Source: JANNSW01 sp031431235 (lineage in GTDB: Bacteria; Pseudomonadota; Alphaproteobacteria; Rhizobiales; Hyphomicrobiaceae). Taken from it: a stretch of 5,906 nt of DNA. Of this stretch, positions 1 to 5,906 are shown in pieces. The position numbers and the translations under genes were made by a program. The DNA is taken from NCBI GenBank assembly GCA_031431235.1, contig JANPDA010000475.1, forward strand, positions 1 through 5,906, written 5' to 3'. The notes beneath the pieces are model-generated. The model ran no database searches, had not been told where the DNA came from, and saw only the letters and a list, made by a program, of their open reading frames with translations. Within the stretch, counting starts at the first letter, position 1; each line of letters begins with the position of its first letter.

Positions 1-123
1 GGCATTGGCCGTTGCGGCATCGGCCACGAGCACGGTTTCCGGCGGCGGCGAAGGCGGCCGGCCGGCCGGCGCCTGGATCGCGAGCGCCGCGGCGAGGAAA
101 CCCGCCGTGAGCAAGACGTGCAT
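1..123 (-). CDS. Unidentified exported protein, N-terminal fragment with probable signal peptide
   Basis: The frame from the ATG at 123 is open for 41 codons to the left edge and reads MHVLLTAGFLAAALAIQAPA, then a Pro-rich stretch (GRPPSPPPET) and VLVADAATANA. The hydrophobic residues 3-16, followed by an APA|G-type signal peptidase I site near residue 20, suggest export to the periplasm or outside. No domain is visible and I do not recognise the family. The n-region lacks Lys/Arg, which is unusual. The same frame stays open upstream with another ATG at 183, which would add 20 residues including Lys and Arg (MGAKAWRYGGEPHEPDGTTP), but that start has no SD and lies inside the inverted repeats. 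The 123 start has only a weak GGGA 9 nt upstream. The Ala-Pro-Ala-Gly-Arg-Pro part is encoded by a short GGCC tandem run (56-70). Whether it is co-transcribed with ppc, 110 nt upstream, is unclear. Confidence 0.5.
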   Translation of the reverse strand, partial: MHVLLTAGFLAAALAIQAPAGRPPSPPPETVLVADAATANA

Positions 124-156
124 CGGTGTTGTCCCATCTGGTTCGTGAGGCTCGCC

Positions 157-209
157 GCCATAGCGCCACGCCTTGGCGCCCATGTCCAGCAATCCGCATG
201 GGCTATGGC
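157..209. repeat. Nested inverted repeats able to fold as a three-way junction, ppc 3' spacer
   Basis: An outer 8-bp perfect stem pairs GCCATAGC (157-164) with GCTATGGC (202-209). Enclosed are two more perfect repeats: GCGCCA (163-168) with TGGCGC (174-179), loop of 5, and GCCCATG (178-184) with CATGGGC (197-203), loop of 12. Their outer bases compete. With all three stems formed, the inner hairpins keep 4 bp and 5 bp. The element starts 24 nt after the ppc stop and ends 33 nt before the probable start of the downstream gene. Neither strand shows a T-run beside it, so it is not a canonical intrinsic terminator. It could act as a 3' stability element, a 5' UTR element of the exported protein, or a protein site. 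Confidence 0.55.
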
Positions 210-233
210 TAATAACGGAGGCAAGGCAGGGCG

Positions 234-2948
234 CTATCCGGTCCAGCCGAGGCCGGCCGAGATGCAGTGCATGGTCTGCATCAGCGGCACCAGCGTGCGG
301 CCGCGCGGGCGTCCGGCCTCGGCCTCGGAGCGGAACTCGCCGAGCAGCTCGACCTGCAGCCGGTTGACCTGGCCGATCAGCGGCAGCACCCGCTCCATCC
401 GCCGCCGGAAGGCCGGGAAGCGCTCGGCAAGCGTCGATTCCGCACTCAGCCGAAGCAGCTCCGTGCAGGTGCGGTCGAACTCGCTGCGCACGAGCTCCAG
501 CACTGCCTCGCGGGCAGCCGCATCCGGCACCAGGCTCGCATAGTGGGTCGCAATCTCCATATCGGCGAGGTGGAGCGATTTCTCCGCCTCGTCGATGACG
601 AGACGGAACACCCGGTTGCGCTCGAACATGCGCGCGAGCAACGCGTCCCCGCTCTTGCCGCGCACGCGCCGGAACTGCTCGAGCGCCGAGCCCAGGCCAT
701 ACCAACCGGTGACCAGGTGCCGGTTCTGGCTCCAGGCGAACACCCAGGGGATCGCCCGCAGGTCGGCGATCGAGCGGGCACCGAACCGGCGTGCCGGCCG
801 CGAGCCGATGCGCAGCAGCGCCAACTCCTCGACCGGGCTCGCCGCCGTGAAGTAGGCAAGCAGCTGGGGATGCTCGATCAGGCCCCGATAGGCCGCGTGC
901 GACAGGCCGGCGAGCGCCCCCAACGCCTCTTCGAACTCGGGATCGGGGCGTAGCTCCGGCTCGGCATCCGATTTCAGCGTGTGGGCGAGCACGCTCGAGG
1001 CCAGCAGCTCCATCTGATAGAGCGCGGTGCCGCGGTTGGCATATTTGAGCGAGACGACCTCGCCCTGCTCGGTCAGGCGCAGGCGGCCGTTGATGGTGCC
1101 GGCGGGCTGCGCGGCGATCGCACGGCCCGTCGGCGCGCCGCCGCGCGCGACCGAGCCGCCACGGCCATGGAAGAAGCGCAGCGCGACGCCTCTCGCTCGC
1201 GCTTCGGCGACGAGACGGGACTGGGCCTTGACCAGCTCGACCGTCGAGCAGAGAAAGCCGCCATCCTTGTTGCTGTCGGAATAGCCCAGCATCACCTCCT
1301 GCACGCCGCCCAGATGGCGGATGGTGCGCTCGACCACGGGTGTCGTCAGCAGCTCCCGGAGAATCAGCTGCGAGCGCCGCAGATCCTCGATCGTCTCGAA
1401 CAGGGGCACGATCGCGATCGTCGCCGCCTCGCGCCCTTCGCGATCCAGAAACAGGCCGGCATAGCGCGCCAGCACATAGACCGCGAGCAGGTCCGACGCC
1501 GAGCGCGTCATGCTGAGGATGAAGGTCGAGGCCGCAGCGCGGTCGGGACCGCCCGCCGCCTCCCGCATCACCCGGAAAACCGCAAAGGTCTCGACCGCCT
1601 CCGGATCGAGGGCAAGCGCTTCGACCGCGGGCACCGGGGAGGATCGCAGGGCCTCGAGCAACTGCTGCGACCAGGCCGGAGTCTCCGGCACCAGATCGTC
1701 GCTGGCGATGCTGGCCGCCCGCCAGATCGCCGCGAGCGACCGGTTGATGACGGTCGAATTCTGGCGGACGTCGAGGCCGTACGTGCGGAAGCCGAACGCC
1801 TCGACCTCGCGGCGGAGTGGGCGGACGTGCAGGCTCGCGAGCGCGTGCGCGCCCATGGCGCCGAGCGCCGATTCGACCGCGCGCAAGTCGGCGACCAGCT
1901 CCTCCGGCTCGCCATAGGTCTTGGCGCCAGCGCCACCATCGAGCATGGCCGCGAGCCGGCGATCGATGCCGCCGAAATACTGGCGGAAGACCTCGGCCGG
2001 GTTTCGGCTCGCCAGCTCCTCGCCGGCGCCGGAGGCGGCCTGCAGCGTTGCGAGCGCGCCCGCAAAGCTCTCAGGGATCGCTATGACGTTGGCGCTGATG
2101 CTGAAGATGCGCTGCAGACCCTCGGTGCGGCTGCGGTAGCGCTCGATCGCACCGCGCCGGCCGCTGGTGATGGCGAGCCGGGTCGAAGCGGCCGTCACAT
2201 TGGGATTGCCGTCGCGATCGCCACCGATCCAGGAGCGGAAGCCGAAGGGCGCAGGCACATCGAACGCCTCGCCGCCATAGTGGCGGGCGACCGCCTGCTC
2301 GAGCCGCGTCAGGAGGCGCGGCACGGCCTCGTAGAGAACCTCACGCGCGAAATGCTGGCCCCAGGCGATCTCCTGCTCGACGCTTGGGCGCTCGCGGCGC
2401 AGCTCGCCCGTCATCCACAGCAGGTCGATCTCGGCCCTGAGCGCCAGCATCAACTCGGCGCGCTCCGCTGGCGTCCACCGCGCACTCTCCAGGTCGACGA
2501 GGCGGCGATAGATGCGCCGATGGATCTCCAGCACCGTCACGCGCTTGGCTTCTGTCGGATGCGCGGTCAAGGTCGGCGAGACATCGGCGCTCGCGAGCAC
2601 GGCCGCCAGCGCTTCCGGCCCGATCCCGCGCTGGGCTGCCTCGGCCAGCACGCTCGGGAACGTGCCGAGCACCGCATCGGGTCCCCCCTCGGTCTCCAGC
2701 CGTCGGCGGACCCGCATCGCCGCATTCTCCTCGGCGATCGCGATCAGCTGGAACCAGATGCCGATCGCCTGCAGGCTCGCGATCCGCAGTCCCTCGCCGA
2801 TCGCAGCTTCCCCTGGGCCCGCATCGAGCAAGCCGGAAATGCGCGGCTCGCGATGGCGCACGACTTTGGCGAGCTCGGTCAGCAAGAGCTCGAGCAAGCT
2901 CTCGAGCTCGTCGGGCTGTCCGAGTGTGGTCCGCTCATGGGCAGCCAT
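234..2948 (-). CDS. ppc: Phosphoenolpyruvate carboxylase, serine-cycle type
   Basis: The enzyme carboxylates PEP with bicarbonate to oxaloacetate and phosphate, the CO2-fixing step of the serine cycle; it is cytoplasmic and normally a homotetramer. At 904 residues it is full length (E. coli Ppc has 883). Catalytic motifs are intact: His130 in SPTLTAHPTEAKR, SWIGGDRDGNPNVT at 239-252, metal ligands Glu518 in PLFETIEDL and Asp558 in LGYSDSNKDGG (with Lys561), His594 and the loop FHGRGGSVARGG at 593-604, LTEQGEVVSLKY at 625-636, IGSRPARR at 714-721 and FAWSQNR at 737-743. The C-terminus ends AGLGWTG where E. coli ends AGMRNTG. Trp902 thus replaces the aspartate-binding Asn881, and Leu794 (in LHLAD) aligns with Lys773, so feedback inhibition by aspartate/malate is probably weakened. 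The gene lies 42 nt after mtkB with its own SD at 2962-2958. A 9-bp inverted repeat falls in codons 14-21. The TAG stop is at 236-234. Confidence 0.97.
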   Translation of the reverse strand: MAAHERTTLGQPDELESLLELLLTELAKVVRHREPRISGLLDAGPGEAAIGEGLRIASLQAIGIWFQLIAIAEENAAMRVRRRLETEGGPDAVLGTFPSVLAEAAQRGIGPEALAAVLASADVSPTLTAHPTEAKRVTVLEIHRRIYRRLVDLESARWTPAERAELMLALRAEIDLLWMTGELRRERPSVEQEIAWGQHFAREVLYEAVPRLLTRLEQAVARHYGGEAFDVPAPFGFRSWIGGDRDGNPNVTAASTRLAITSGRRGAIERYRSRTEGLQRIFSISANVIAIPESFAGALATLQAASGAGEELASRNPAEVFRQYFGGIDRRLAAMLDGGAGAKTYGEPEELVADLRAVESALGAMGAHALASLHVRPLRREVEAFGFRTYGLDVRQNSTVINRSLAAIWRAASIASDDLVPETPAWSQQLLEALRSSPVPAVEALALDPEAVETFAVFRVMREAAGGPDRAAASTFILSMTRSASDLLAVYVLARYAGLFLDREGREAATIAIVPLFETIEDLRRSQLILRELLTTPVVERTIRHLGGVQEVMLGYSDSNKDGGFLCSTVELVKAQSRLVAEARARGVALRFFHGRGGSVARGGAPTGRAIAAQPAGTINGRLRLTEQGEVVSLKYANRGTALYQMELLASSVLAHTLKSDAEPELRPDPEFEEALGALAGLSHAAYRGLIEHPQLLAYFTAASPVEELALLRIGSRPARRFGARSIADLRAIPWVFAWSQNRHLVTGWYGLGSALEQFRRVRGKSGDALLARMFERNRVFRLVIDEAEKSLHLADMEIATHYASLVPDAAAREAVLELVRSEFDRTCTELLRLSAESTLAERFPAFRRRMERVLPLIGQVNRLQVELLGEFRSEAEAGRPRGRTLVPLMQTMHCISAGLGWTG
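2886..2909 (-). repeat. 9-bp perfect inverted repeat in the 5' end of ppc
   Basis: The arms GAGCTCGAG and CTCGAGCTC flank a 6-nt spacer, within codons 14-21 (ELESLLEL). In the mRNA this would be a strong hairpin about 40 nt after the start codon. The arms are alternating Glu GAG and Leu CTC codons, so the symmetry may be a by-product of the Glu/Leu-rich helix and GC-rich codon choice. Confidence 0.5.
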
Positions 2949-2957
2949 GGATGGTGT

Positions 2958-2962
2958 CCCTC
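2958..2962 (-). promoter_or_regulatory. Ribosome binding site of ppc (GAGGG)
   Basis: GAGGG stands 9 nt upstream of the ATG at 2948. It supports this start, from which translation reads MAAHERTTLGQPDEL. Confidence 0.65.
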
Positions 2963-2976
2963 GGCCAGAGTCCTGC

Positions 2977-2989
2977 CGGCGCGACGCCG
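2977..2989 (-). repeat. Small GC hairpin just after the mtkB stop
   Basis: A perfect 5-bp inverted repeat (CGGCG / CGCCG) with a 3-nt loop begins 1 nt after the mtkB stop, in the 42-nt gap before ppc. No T-run follows, so it does not look like a terminator. It could slightly stabilise or attenuate the transcript, but a stem this short is easily random in GC-rich DNA. Confidence 0.3.
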
Positions 2990-2990
2990 C

Positions 2991-3926
2991 TCAAGCTGAC
3001 GAGCGCGACTTCGACCCGCGCTTGCCCTTGCCCGCAGTGCCGCGCTTTGCCAGCACCTCGGCGATGGTCGTGCCCATGTCGGAGGGCGTCCGAGCGATGG
3101 CGACGCCAGCCTCGCGCAGCACGTCGACCTTCTCCTGGGCGGTCTCGCCGAACGCCGAGATGATCGCGCCGGCGTGGCCCATGCGGCGGCCCTTGGGCGC
3201 CGACAGGCCTGCGACATAGGCGGCGACCGGCTTCGACATGTGATCGCGGATGAAATGTGCGGCCTCGGCTTCCTGCGGACCGCCGATCTCGCCGATCATC
3301 ATCACGGCATGGGTGTCGGGATCGCGCTCGAACTCCTCGAGGATGTCGACGAAGGCAGAACCGTTGATCGGGTCGCCGCCGATGCCGACCGAGGTCGAGA
3401 CGCCGATGCCGAGCTCCTTCATTTGCGATGCGGCCTCATAGCCCAGCGTCCCCGAGCGCCCGACGATGCCGACATGGCCATTGGCGTAGATGTTGCCGGG
3501 CATGATGCCCATCATGGCCTTGCCAGGCGAGATCACGCCCGCGCAGTTTGGGCCGACGAGGCGCATCTTGCTCTCGCGCTTGAAGCGCAAGAGGAAGCGC
3601 TTCACCCGGATCATATCCTGGGCTGGAATGCCGTCGGTGATGCAGACGCAAAGGCGGATGCCGGCCTCGGCTGCCTCCATGATGGAGTCGGCGGCAAAGG
3701 GCGGGGGCACGAACACGATGGAGGCTTCCGCGCCGGTCTCGGCAACGGCGCCACGCACCGTGTCGAAGACGGGAAGCCCGTGCTGGGTTTGGCCACCGCG
3801 GCCTGGCGTGACGCCGCCGACCACCTGCGTGCCATACTCCAGCATCTCTTTGGCGTGGAACGATCCGATGCGGCCGGTGAAGCCCTGCACCAGCACCTTG
3901 GTCGTCTTGTCGAGCAGAATGGCCAT
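2991..3926 (-). CDS. mtkB: Malate-CoA ligase (malate thiokinase) alpha subunit
   Basis: This is the alpha subunit of malate-CoA ligase. It carries the CoA-binding domain and the histidine that is phosphorylated during transfer from ATP to malate; it pairs with MtkA in the cytoplasm. There are 311 residues. The N-terminal Rossmann-like CoA-binding domain shows KVLVQGFTGRIGSFHAKEM at 10-28 and GGVTPGRGGQ at 37-46. LVGPNCAGVISPG follows at 123-135 and GRSGTLGYEA at 156-165. The ligase domain includes GIGGDPINGS at 181-190 and the active-site GHAGAIISAFG at 250-260, where His251 is equivalent to the phospho-histidine of E. coli SucD. From residue 294 the protein ends in a basic Lys/Arg/Ser/Gly-rich tail (KRGTAGKGKRGSKSRSSA), which makes it about 15 residues longer than the M. 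extorquens protein as I recall it. The start at 3926 is supported by the strong SD and by the family N-terminus. Succinyl-CoA synthetase alpha is the alternative; context favours MtkB. Confidence 0.93.
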   Translation of the reverse strand: MAILLDKTTKVLVQGFTGRIGSFHAKEMLEYGTQVVGGVTPGRGGQTQHGLPVFDTVRGAVAETGAEASIVFVPPPFAADSIMEAAEAGIRLCVCITDGIPAQDMIRVKRFLLRFKRESKMRLVGPNCAGVISPGKAMMGIMPGNIYANGHVGIVGRSGTLGYEAASQMKELGIGVSTSVGIGGDPINGSAFVDILEEFERDPDTHAVMMIGEIGGPQEAEAAHFIRDHMSKPVAAYVAGLSAPKGRRMGHAGAIISAFGETAQEKVDVLREAGVAIARTPSDMGTTIAEVLAKRGTAGKGKRGSKSRSSA

Positions 3927-3934
3927 CTTGCGCG

Positions 3935-3940
3935 CTCCTC
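3935..3940 (-). promoter_or_regulatory. Ribosome binding site of mtkB (GAGGAG) overlapping the mtkA stop
   Basis: On the minus strand the sequence reads TGAGGAG, in which the TGA is the mtkA stop (3941-3939) and GAGGAG is a near-consensus Shine-Dalgarno 8 nt before the mtkB ATG. A ribosome finishing mtkA sits on this site, which would help make the two ligase subunits in equal amounts. The coupling is inferred from layout. Confidence 0.8.
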
Positions 3941-5117
3941 AGATTGCCTTGCGGCCAGCTTTGCGCGCGGCGACCGCATGCCTGGCGGCGTCGCGCAGCG
4001 TTTCGGCAGTGATGATGTCGACGCGGCTTTCGCGCAGGATCCGCCGGCCTTCCTCCACATTGGTGCCGGCCAGCCGGACCACCACCGGCACTTTCACCTT
4101 CAGCTCCTCGACCGCCTTGACGACACCGGCCGCCACCCAGTCGCAGCGATTGATGCCGGCGAAGATGTTGACCAGCAGCACCTTCACGTTGTCGTCCGCG
4201 AGCACCGCCTTGAACGCCTGCACCACACGCTCCGGGCTCGCACCGCCGCCGATGTCGAGGAAGTTCGCGGGCGAGGCGCCCTCCAGCATGATCATGTCCA
4301 TCGTGGCCATCGCGAGCCCGGCGCCGTTGATGATGCAGCCGATGTCGCCATCGAGCCCCACATAGGAGAGCCCGCGGTCGAGCGCATAGGTCTCGCGCGC
4401 GTCCTCCTGGCTTTTGTCCCGAAACTCCGAGATCTGCGGGTGCCGGAACACGGCATTGTCGTCGAAGCTCATCTTGGCATCGAGCGCGACCAGCTGGCTG
4501 TCGCTCGTCACCACCAGCGGATTGATCTCGATCATGGTCGCGTCGAGCTCGGCGAAGGCCTTGTAGCAGCCCAGGAAGGTGCTGGAAGCCTGCTCGACCA
4601 GAGAGGCGTCGAGCCCGAGCCCGAAAGCCAGCTCGCGCGCCTGGAACGGCTGCATGCCGACGGCAGGGTCGATAGTGAGGCGCAGGATCGAGTCCGGCTG
4701 CTCGACCGCGATCTCCTCGATCTCCATGCCACCCGCAGCCGAAGCGATGACCATCACACGCTCCGACCGGCGGTCGAGCACGAGACCGAAATAGATCTCG
4801 CGGTCGAATGGTTTGGCCTCCTCCACATAGACCCGGTAGACGGCCTTGCCGCGCGGGCCCGTCTGTTGGGTGACGAGCTTCTTGCCGAACATGTCGTGCG
4901 CGGCCTGCCAGACCTCGCGATCGGTGTTGCCGAGCTTGATGCCGCCGGCCTTGCCGCGTGCGCCCGAGTGGATCTGGGCCTTCACCACCCACTTGCTGCC
5001 GCCGATCTCGCGGGTGCGGTAGCTCGCCTGCTCGGGGCTGTAGGCGATGCCGCCGCGCGGGATCCGCACACCGTATCTGGCGAGCACTTCCTTGGCCTGG
5101 TACTCGTGCACATCCAT
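3939..5117 (-). CDS. mtkA: Malate-CoA ligase (malate thiokinase) beta subunit, ATP-grasp
   Basis: This is the beta subunit of the ATP-dependent ligase that joins L-malate and CoA into L-malyl-CoA, feeding Mcl; it acts with MtkB in the cytoplasm. The 392 residues match the family (about 390). The N-terminal ATP-grasp domain opens with MDVHEYQAKEVLARYGV and contains VVKAQIHSGARGKAGGIK at 44-61, GGMEIEE at 129-135 and the metal-binding pair EINPLVV (Asn199) and ALDAKMSFDDNA (Asp213). The C-terminal ligase half has CIINGAGLAMATMD at 261-274, DIGGGASPERV at 288-298 and NIFAGINRCDWVA at 317-329. The last motif reads INRCDW, as in MtkA, where succinyl-CoA synthetase SucC typically has a GIVRCD form. 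That difference, together with the mcl and ppc neighbours, favours malate over succinate as substrate, although SucC and MtkA are close relatives and specificity is inferred. The start rests on the SD at 5131-5126. The TGA stop overlaps the SD of mtkB. Confidence 0.93.
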   Translation of the reverse strand: MDVHEYQAKEVLARYGVRIPRGGIAYSPEQASYRTREIGGSKWVVKAQIHSGARGKAGGIKLGNTDREVWQAAHDMFGKKLVTQQTGPRGKAVYRVYVEEAKPFDREIYFGLVLDRRSERVMVIASAAGGMEIEEIAVEQPDSILRLTIDPAVGMQPFQARELAFGLGLDASLVEQASSTFLGCYKAFAELDATMIEINPLVVTSDSQLVALDAKMSFDDNAVFRHPQISEFRDKSQEDARETYALDRGLSYVGLDGDIGCIINGAGLAMATMDMIMLEGASPANFLDIGGGASPERVVQAFKAVLADDNVKVLLVNIFAGINRCDWVAAGVVKAVEELKVKVPVVVRLAGTNVEEGRRILRESRVDIITAETLRDAARHAVAARKAGRKAI

Positions 5118-5125
5118 GCGATCGA

Positions 5126-5131
5126 CCCCTT
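5126..5131 (-). promoter_or_regulatory. Ribosome binding site of mtkA (AAGGGG)
   Basis: AAGGGG lies 8 nt upstream of the ATG at 5117 and directly abuts the mcl TGA stop (5134-5132). It fixes the mtkA start at MDVHEYQAKE, which is also the usual family N-terminus, and rejects the in-frame extension that would run back into mcl as far as 5501. The tight spacing suggests translational coupling to mcl. Confidence 0.75.
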
Positions 5132-5906
5132 TCAGCTCTTCAGTTTTGCAGCGATCTGCTCGGCCATGCGCAGCAGGTTCTCCGCCATCTTGGCCGACGC
5201 CGCGTCGATCATGCGTCCGTCGACGGACGCGGCGCCCTTGCCCTGCCGCTCGGCCTCGGCGAGTGCCGCGAGGATGCGCTTGGCCTTCGTCACCTCGGCT
5301 TCGGATGGCGAGAACACCTCGTTTGCCATCGCGATCTGGCTCGGATGGATCGCCCACTTGCCCTCGATGCCGAGTGCGGCAGCACGCTTGGCAGCCAGCA
5401 CGAAGCTGTCGGGATCGTTGAAGTCGCCGAACGGGCCGTCGATCGCTCTGAGCCCATAGGCGCGGCAGGCAACCGTCATGCGCGAAAGCGCGAAGTGCCA
5501 CTGGTCGCCGGGATAGTCGGGGTTGAGGCCGCCGATGACGACGGTGCGGGCACGGTTCGAGGCCGAGTAGTCGGCAACGCCGAAATGCAGCGCCTCCAGC
5601 CTCGGCACGCTCTGGGCGATTGCCTCGACGTTGGCCATGCCGAGCGCTGTCTCGATCAGGGCTTCGAGCCCGACCGGCCGCTCGATGCCCTTGGCCATCT
5701 CGATCTGGTTGACCATGGCTTCCACCATGTAGAGGTCGGCCGGCACGCCGACCTTGGGGACGAGGATGGTATGGAGACGATGACCGGCCTGCTCCATCAC
5801 GTCGACGACGTCGCGGTACATGTAGTGGGTGTCGAGGCCATTGATCCGCACCGAAACGGTCTTGCCCTTGCCCGCCCAGTCGATGTCGTTCAGCGCCTGG
5901 ATGGCG
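5132..5906 (-). CDS. mcl: L-malyl-CoA lyase (malyl-CoA/beta-methylmalyl-CoA lyase, CitE-like family), 5' end beyond window
   Basis: The enzyme cleaves L-malyl-CoA to acetyl-CoA and glyoxylate, the last step of the C4 branch of the serine cycle; homologues also act in the ethylmalonyl-CoA pathway. It is soluble and cytoplasmic. The frame is open to the right edge, giving 257 visible residues; a family length near 320 implies about 60-65 N-terminal residues are missing. The visible part starts AIQALNDIDW. An apparent internal GTG start (5851) is the Val of VRINGLDTHYMYRDVVD and is not the true start. Family residues seen (visible numbering) are Arg20 in VRING, Glu85 in LIETALGM (metal/active site), Asp112 in FGVADY, DGPFGDF at 156-162, KWAIHPSQ at 183-190, and a C-terminal lid with MIDAAS near 233-238. 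These closely match methylotroph MclA. The segment between GGLNPDY and WHFA is about ten or more residues shorter than in the homologues I recall. The gene leads the visible operon and ends 14 nt before mtkA. Confidence 0.93.
   Translation of the reverse strand, partial: AIQALNDIDWAGKGKTVSVRINGLDTHYMYRDVVDVMEQAGHRLHTILVPKVGVPADLYMVEAMVNQIEMAKGIERPVGLEALIETALGMANVEAIAQSVPRLEALHFGVADYSASNRARTVVIGGLNPDYPGDQWHFALSRMTVACRAYGLRAIDGPFGDFNDPDSFVLAAKRAAALGIEGKWAIHPSQIAMANEVFSPSEAEVTKAKRILAALAEAERQGKGAASVDGRMIDAASAKMAENLLRMAEQIAAKLKS

Noticed and set aside
56..70. GGCC tandem run as a functional repeat
   Set aside because: It has only about four short units inside a Pro/Ala/Gly-coding part of the exported-protein frame; GC-rich codon use explains it.
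157..236. Intrinsic terminator after ppc
   Set aside because: Stems are present but no T-run follows on either strand, so a Rho-independent terminator cannot be claimed.
981..2999. 672-codon plus-strand open frame opposite ppc
   Set aside because: It is antisense to an unmistakable full-length Ppc, has Arg/Ala/His/Asp-rich low-identity composition with no recognisable motif, and is the usual shadow of a GC-rich gene with few stop codons.
3436..4992. 518-codon minus-strand frame overlapping mtkA and mtkB in another phase
   Set aside because: It is an Arg/Gly-rich out-of-frame translation of the two ligase genes, whose true frames carry all conserved motifs.
2991..5117. Succinyl-CoA synthetase sucCD
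   Set aside because: The subunits are homologous, but the INRCDW motif in the beta subunit and the position between mcl and ppc fit malate-CoA ligase better. sucCD normally sits with mdh/sucAB.
3174..5459. 761-codon plus-strand open frame opposite mtkB, mtkA and part of mcl
   Set aside because: It spans three real genes on the other strand and crosses their intergenic gaps. Its His/Asp/Ala/Arg-rich translation has no domain, so it is a compositional shadow despite its length.
5118..5501. N-terminal extension of mtkA into mcl
   Set aside because: The frame is open, but the SD at 5131-5126 and the family N-terminus MDVHEYQAKE place the start at 5117; the extension has no homology and overlaps the mcl coding sequence.
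1..5906. Mobile elements, CRISPR arrays, tRNA or rRNA genes
   Set aside because: I saw no spaced direct repeats, transposase motifs, tRNA-like cloverleaf with the conserved arms, or rRNA sequence; the window is almost fully occupied by the metabolic operon.

Overview
The window comes from a GC-rich proteobacterium, most likely an alphaproteobacterium. I base this on the GC-rich codon usage and on the close resemblance of the proteins to serine-cycle enzymes of methylotrophs such as Methylorubrum extorquens. No rRNA or other marker gene is present, so the taxonomy is an inference. All recognisable genes lie on the minus strand and are read from right to left.

Layout in transcription order: mcl (L-malyl-CoA lyase, 5' end cut by the right edge, 5906-5132), mtkA (malate-CoA ligase beta, 5117-3939), mtkB (malate-CoA ligase alpha, 3926-2991) and ppc (phosphoenolpyruvate carboxylase, 2948-234). 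Gaps between them are 14, 12 and 42 nt, and each of the last three genes has a visible Shine-Dalgarno sequence, so they form one tight operon. No promoter is visible, so transcription must start beyond the right edge. After ppc comes a 110-nt spacer holding a nested set of inverted repeats. It is followed by the first 41 codons of an unidentified protein with a probable signal peptide (123-1, cut by the left edge).

Together the four enzymes form the C4 part of the serine cycle. Ppc carboxylates PEP to oxaloacetate. After reduction to malate by an enzyme not in the window, MtkAB makes L-malyl-CoA with ATP and CoA. Mcl then cleaves it to acetyl-CoA and glyoxylate, and glyoxylate returns as the acceptor for serine-glyoxylate aminotransferase. 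No methanol or formate oxidation genes and no other serine-cycle genes are visible, so methylotrophy itself cannot be proved from this window.

I see no undescribed multi-gene system here. The points most worth a second look are: a Ppc that appears to have lost key residues of the aspartate feedback-inhibition site; a shortened loop in Mcl; an mcl-first gene order; and the three-way-junction-like inverted repeats between ppc and the exported protein. The very long plus-strand reading frames are antisense shadows.
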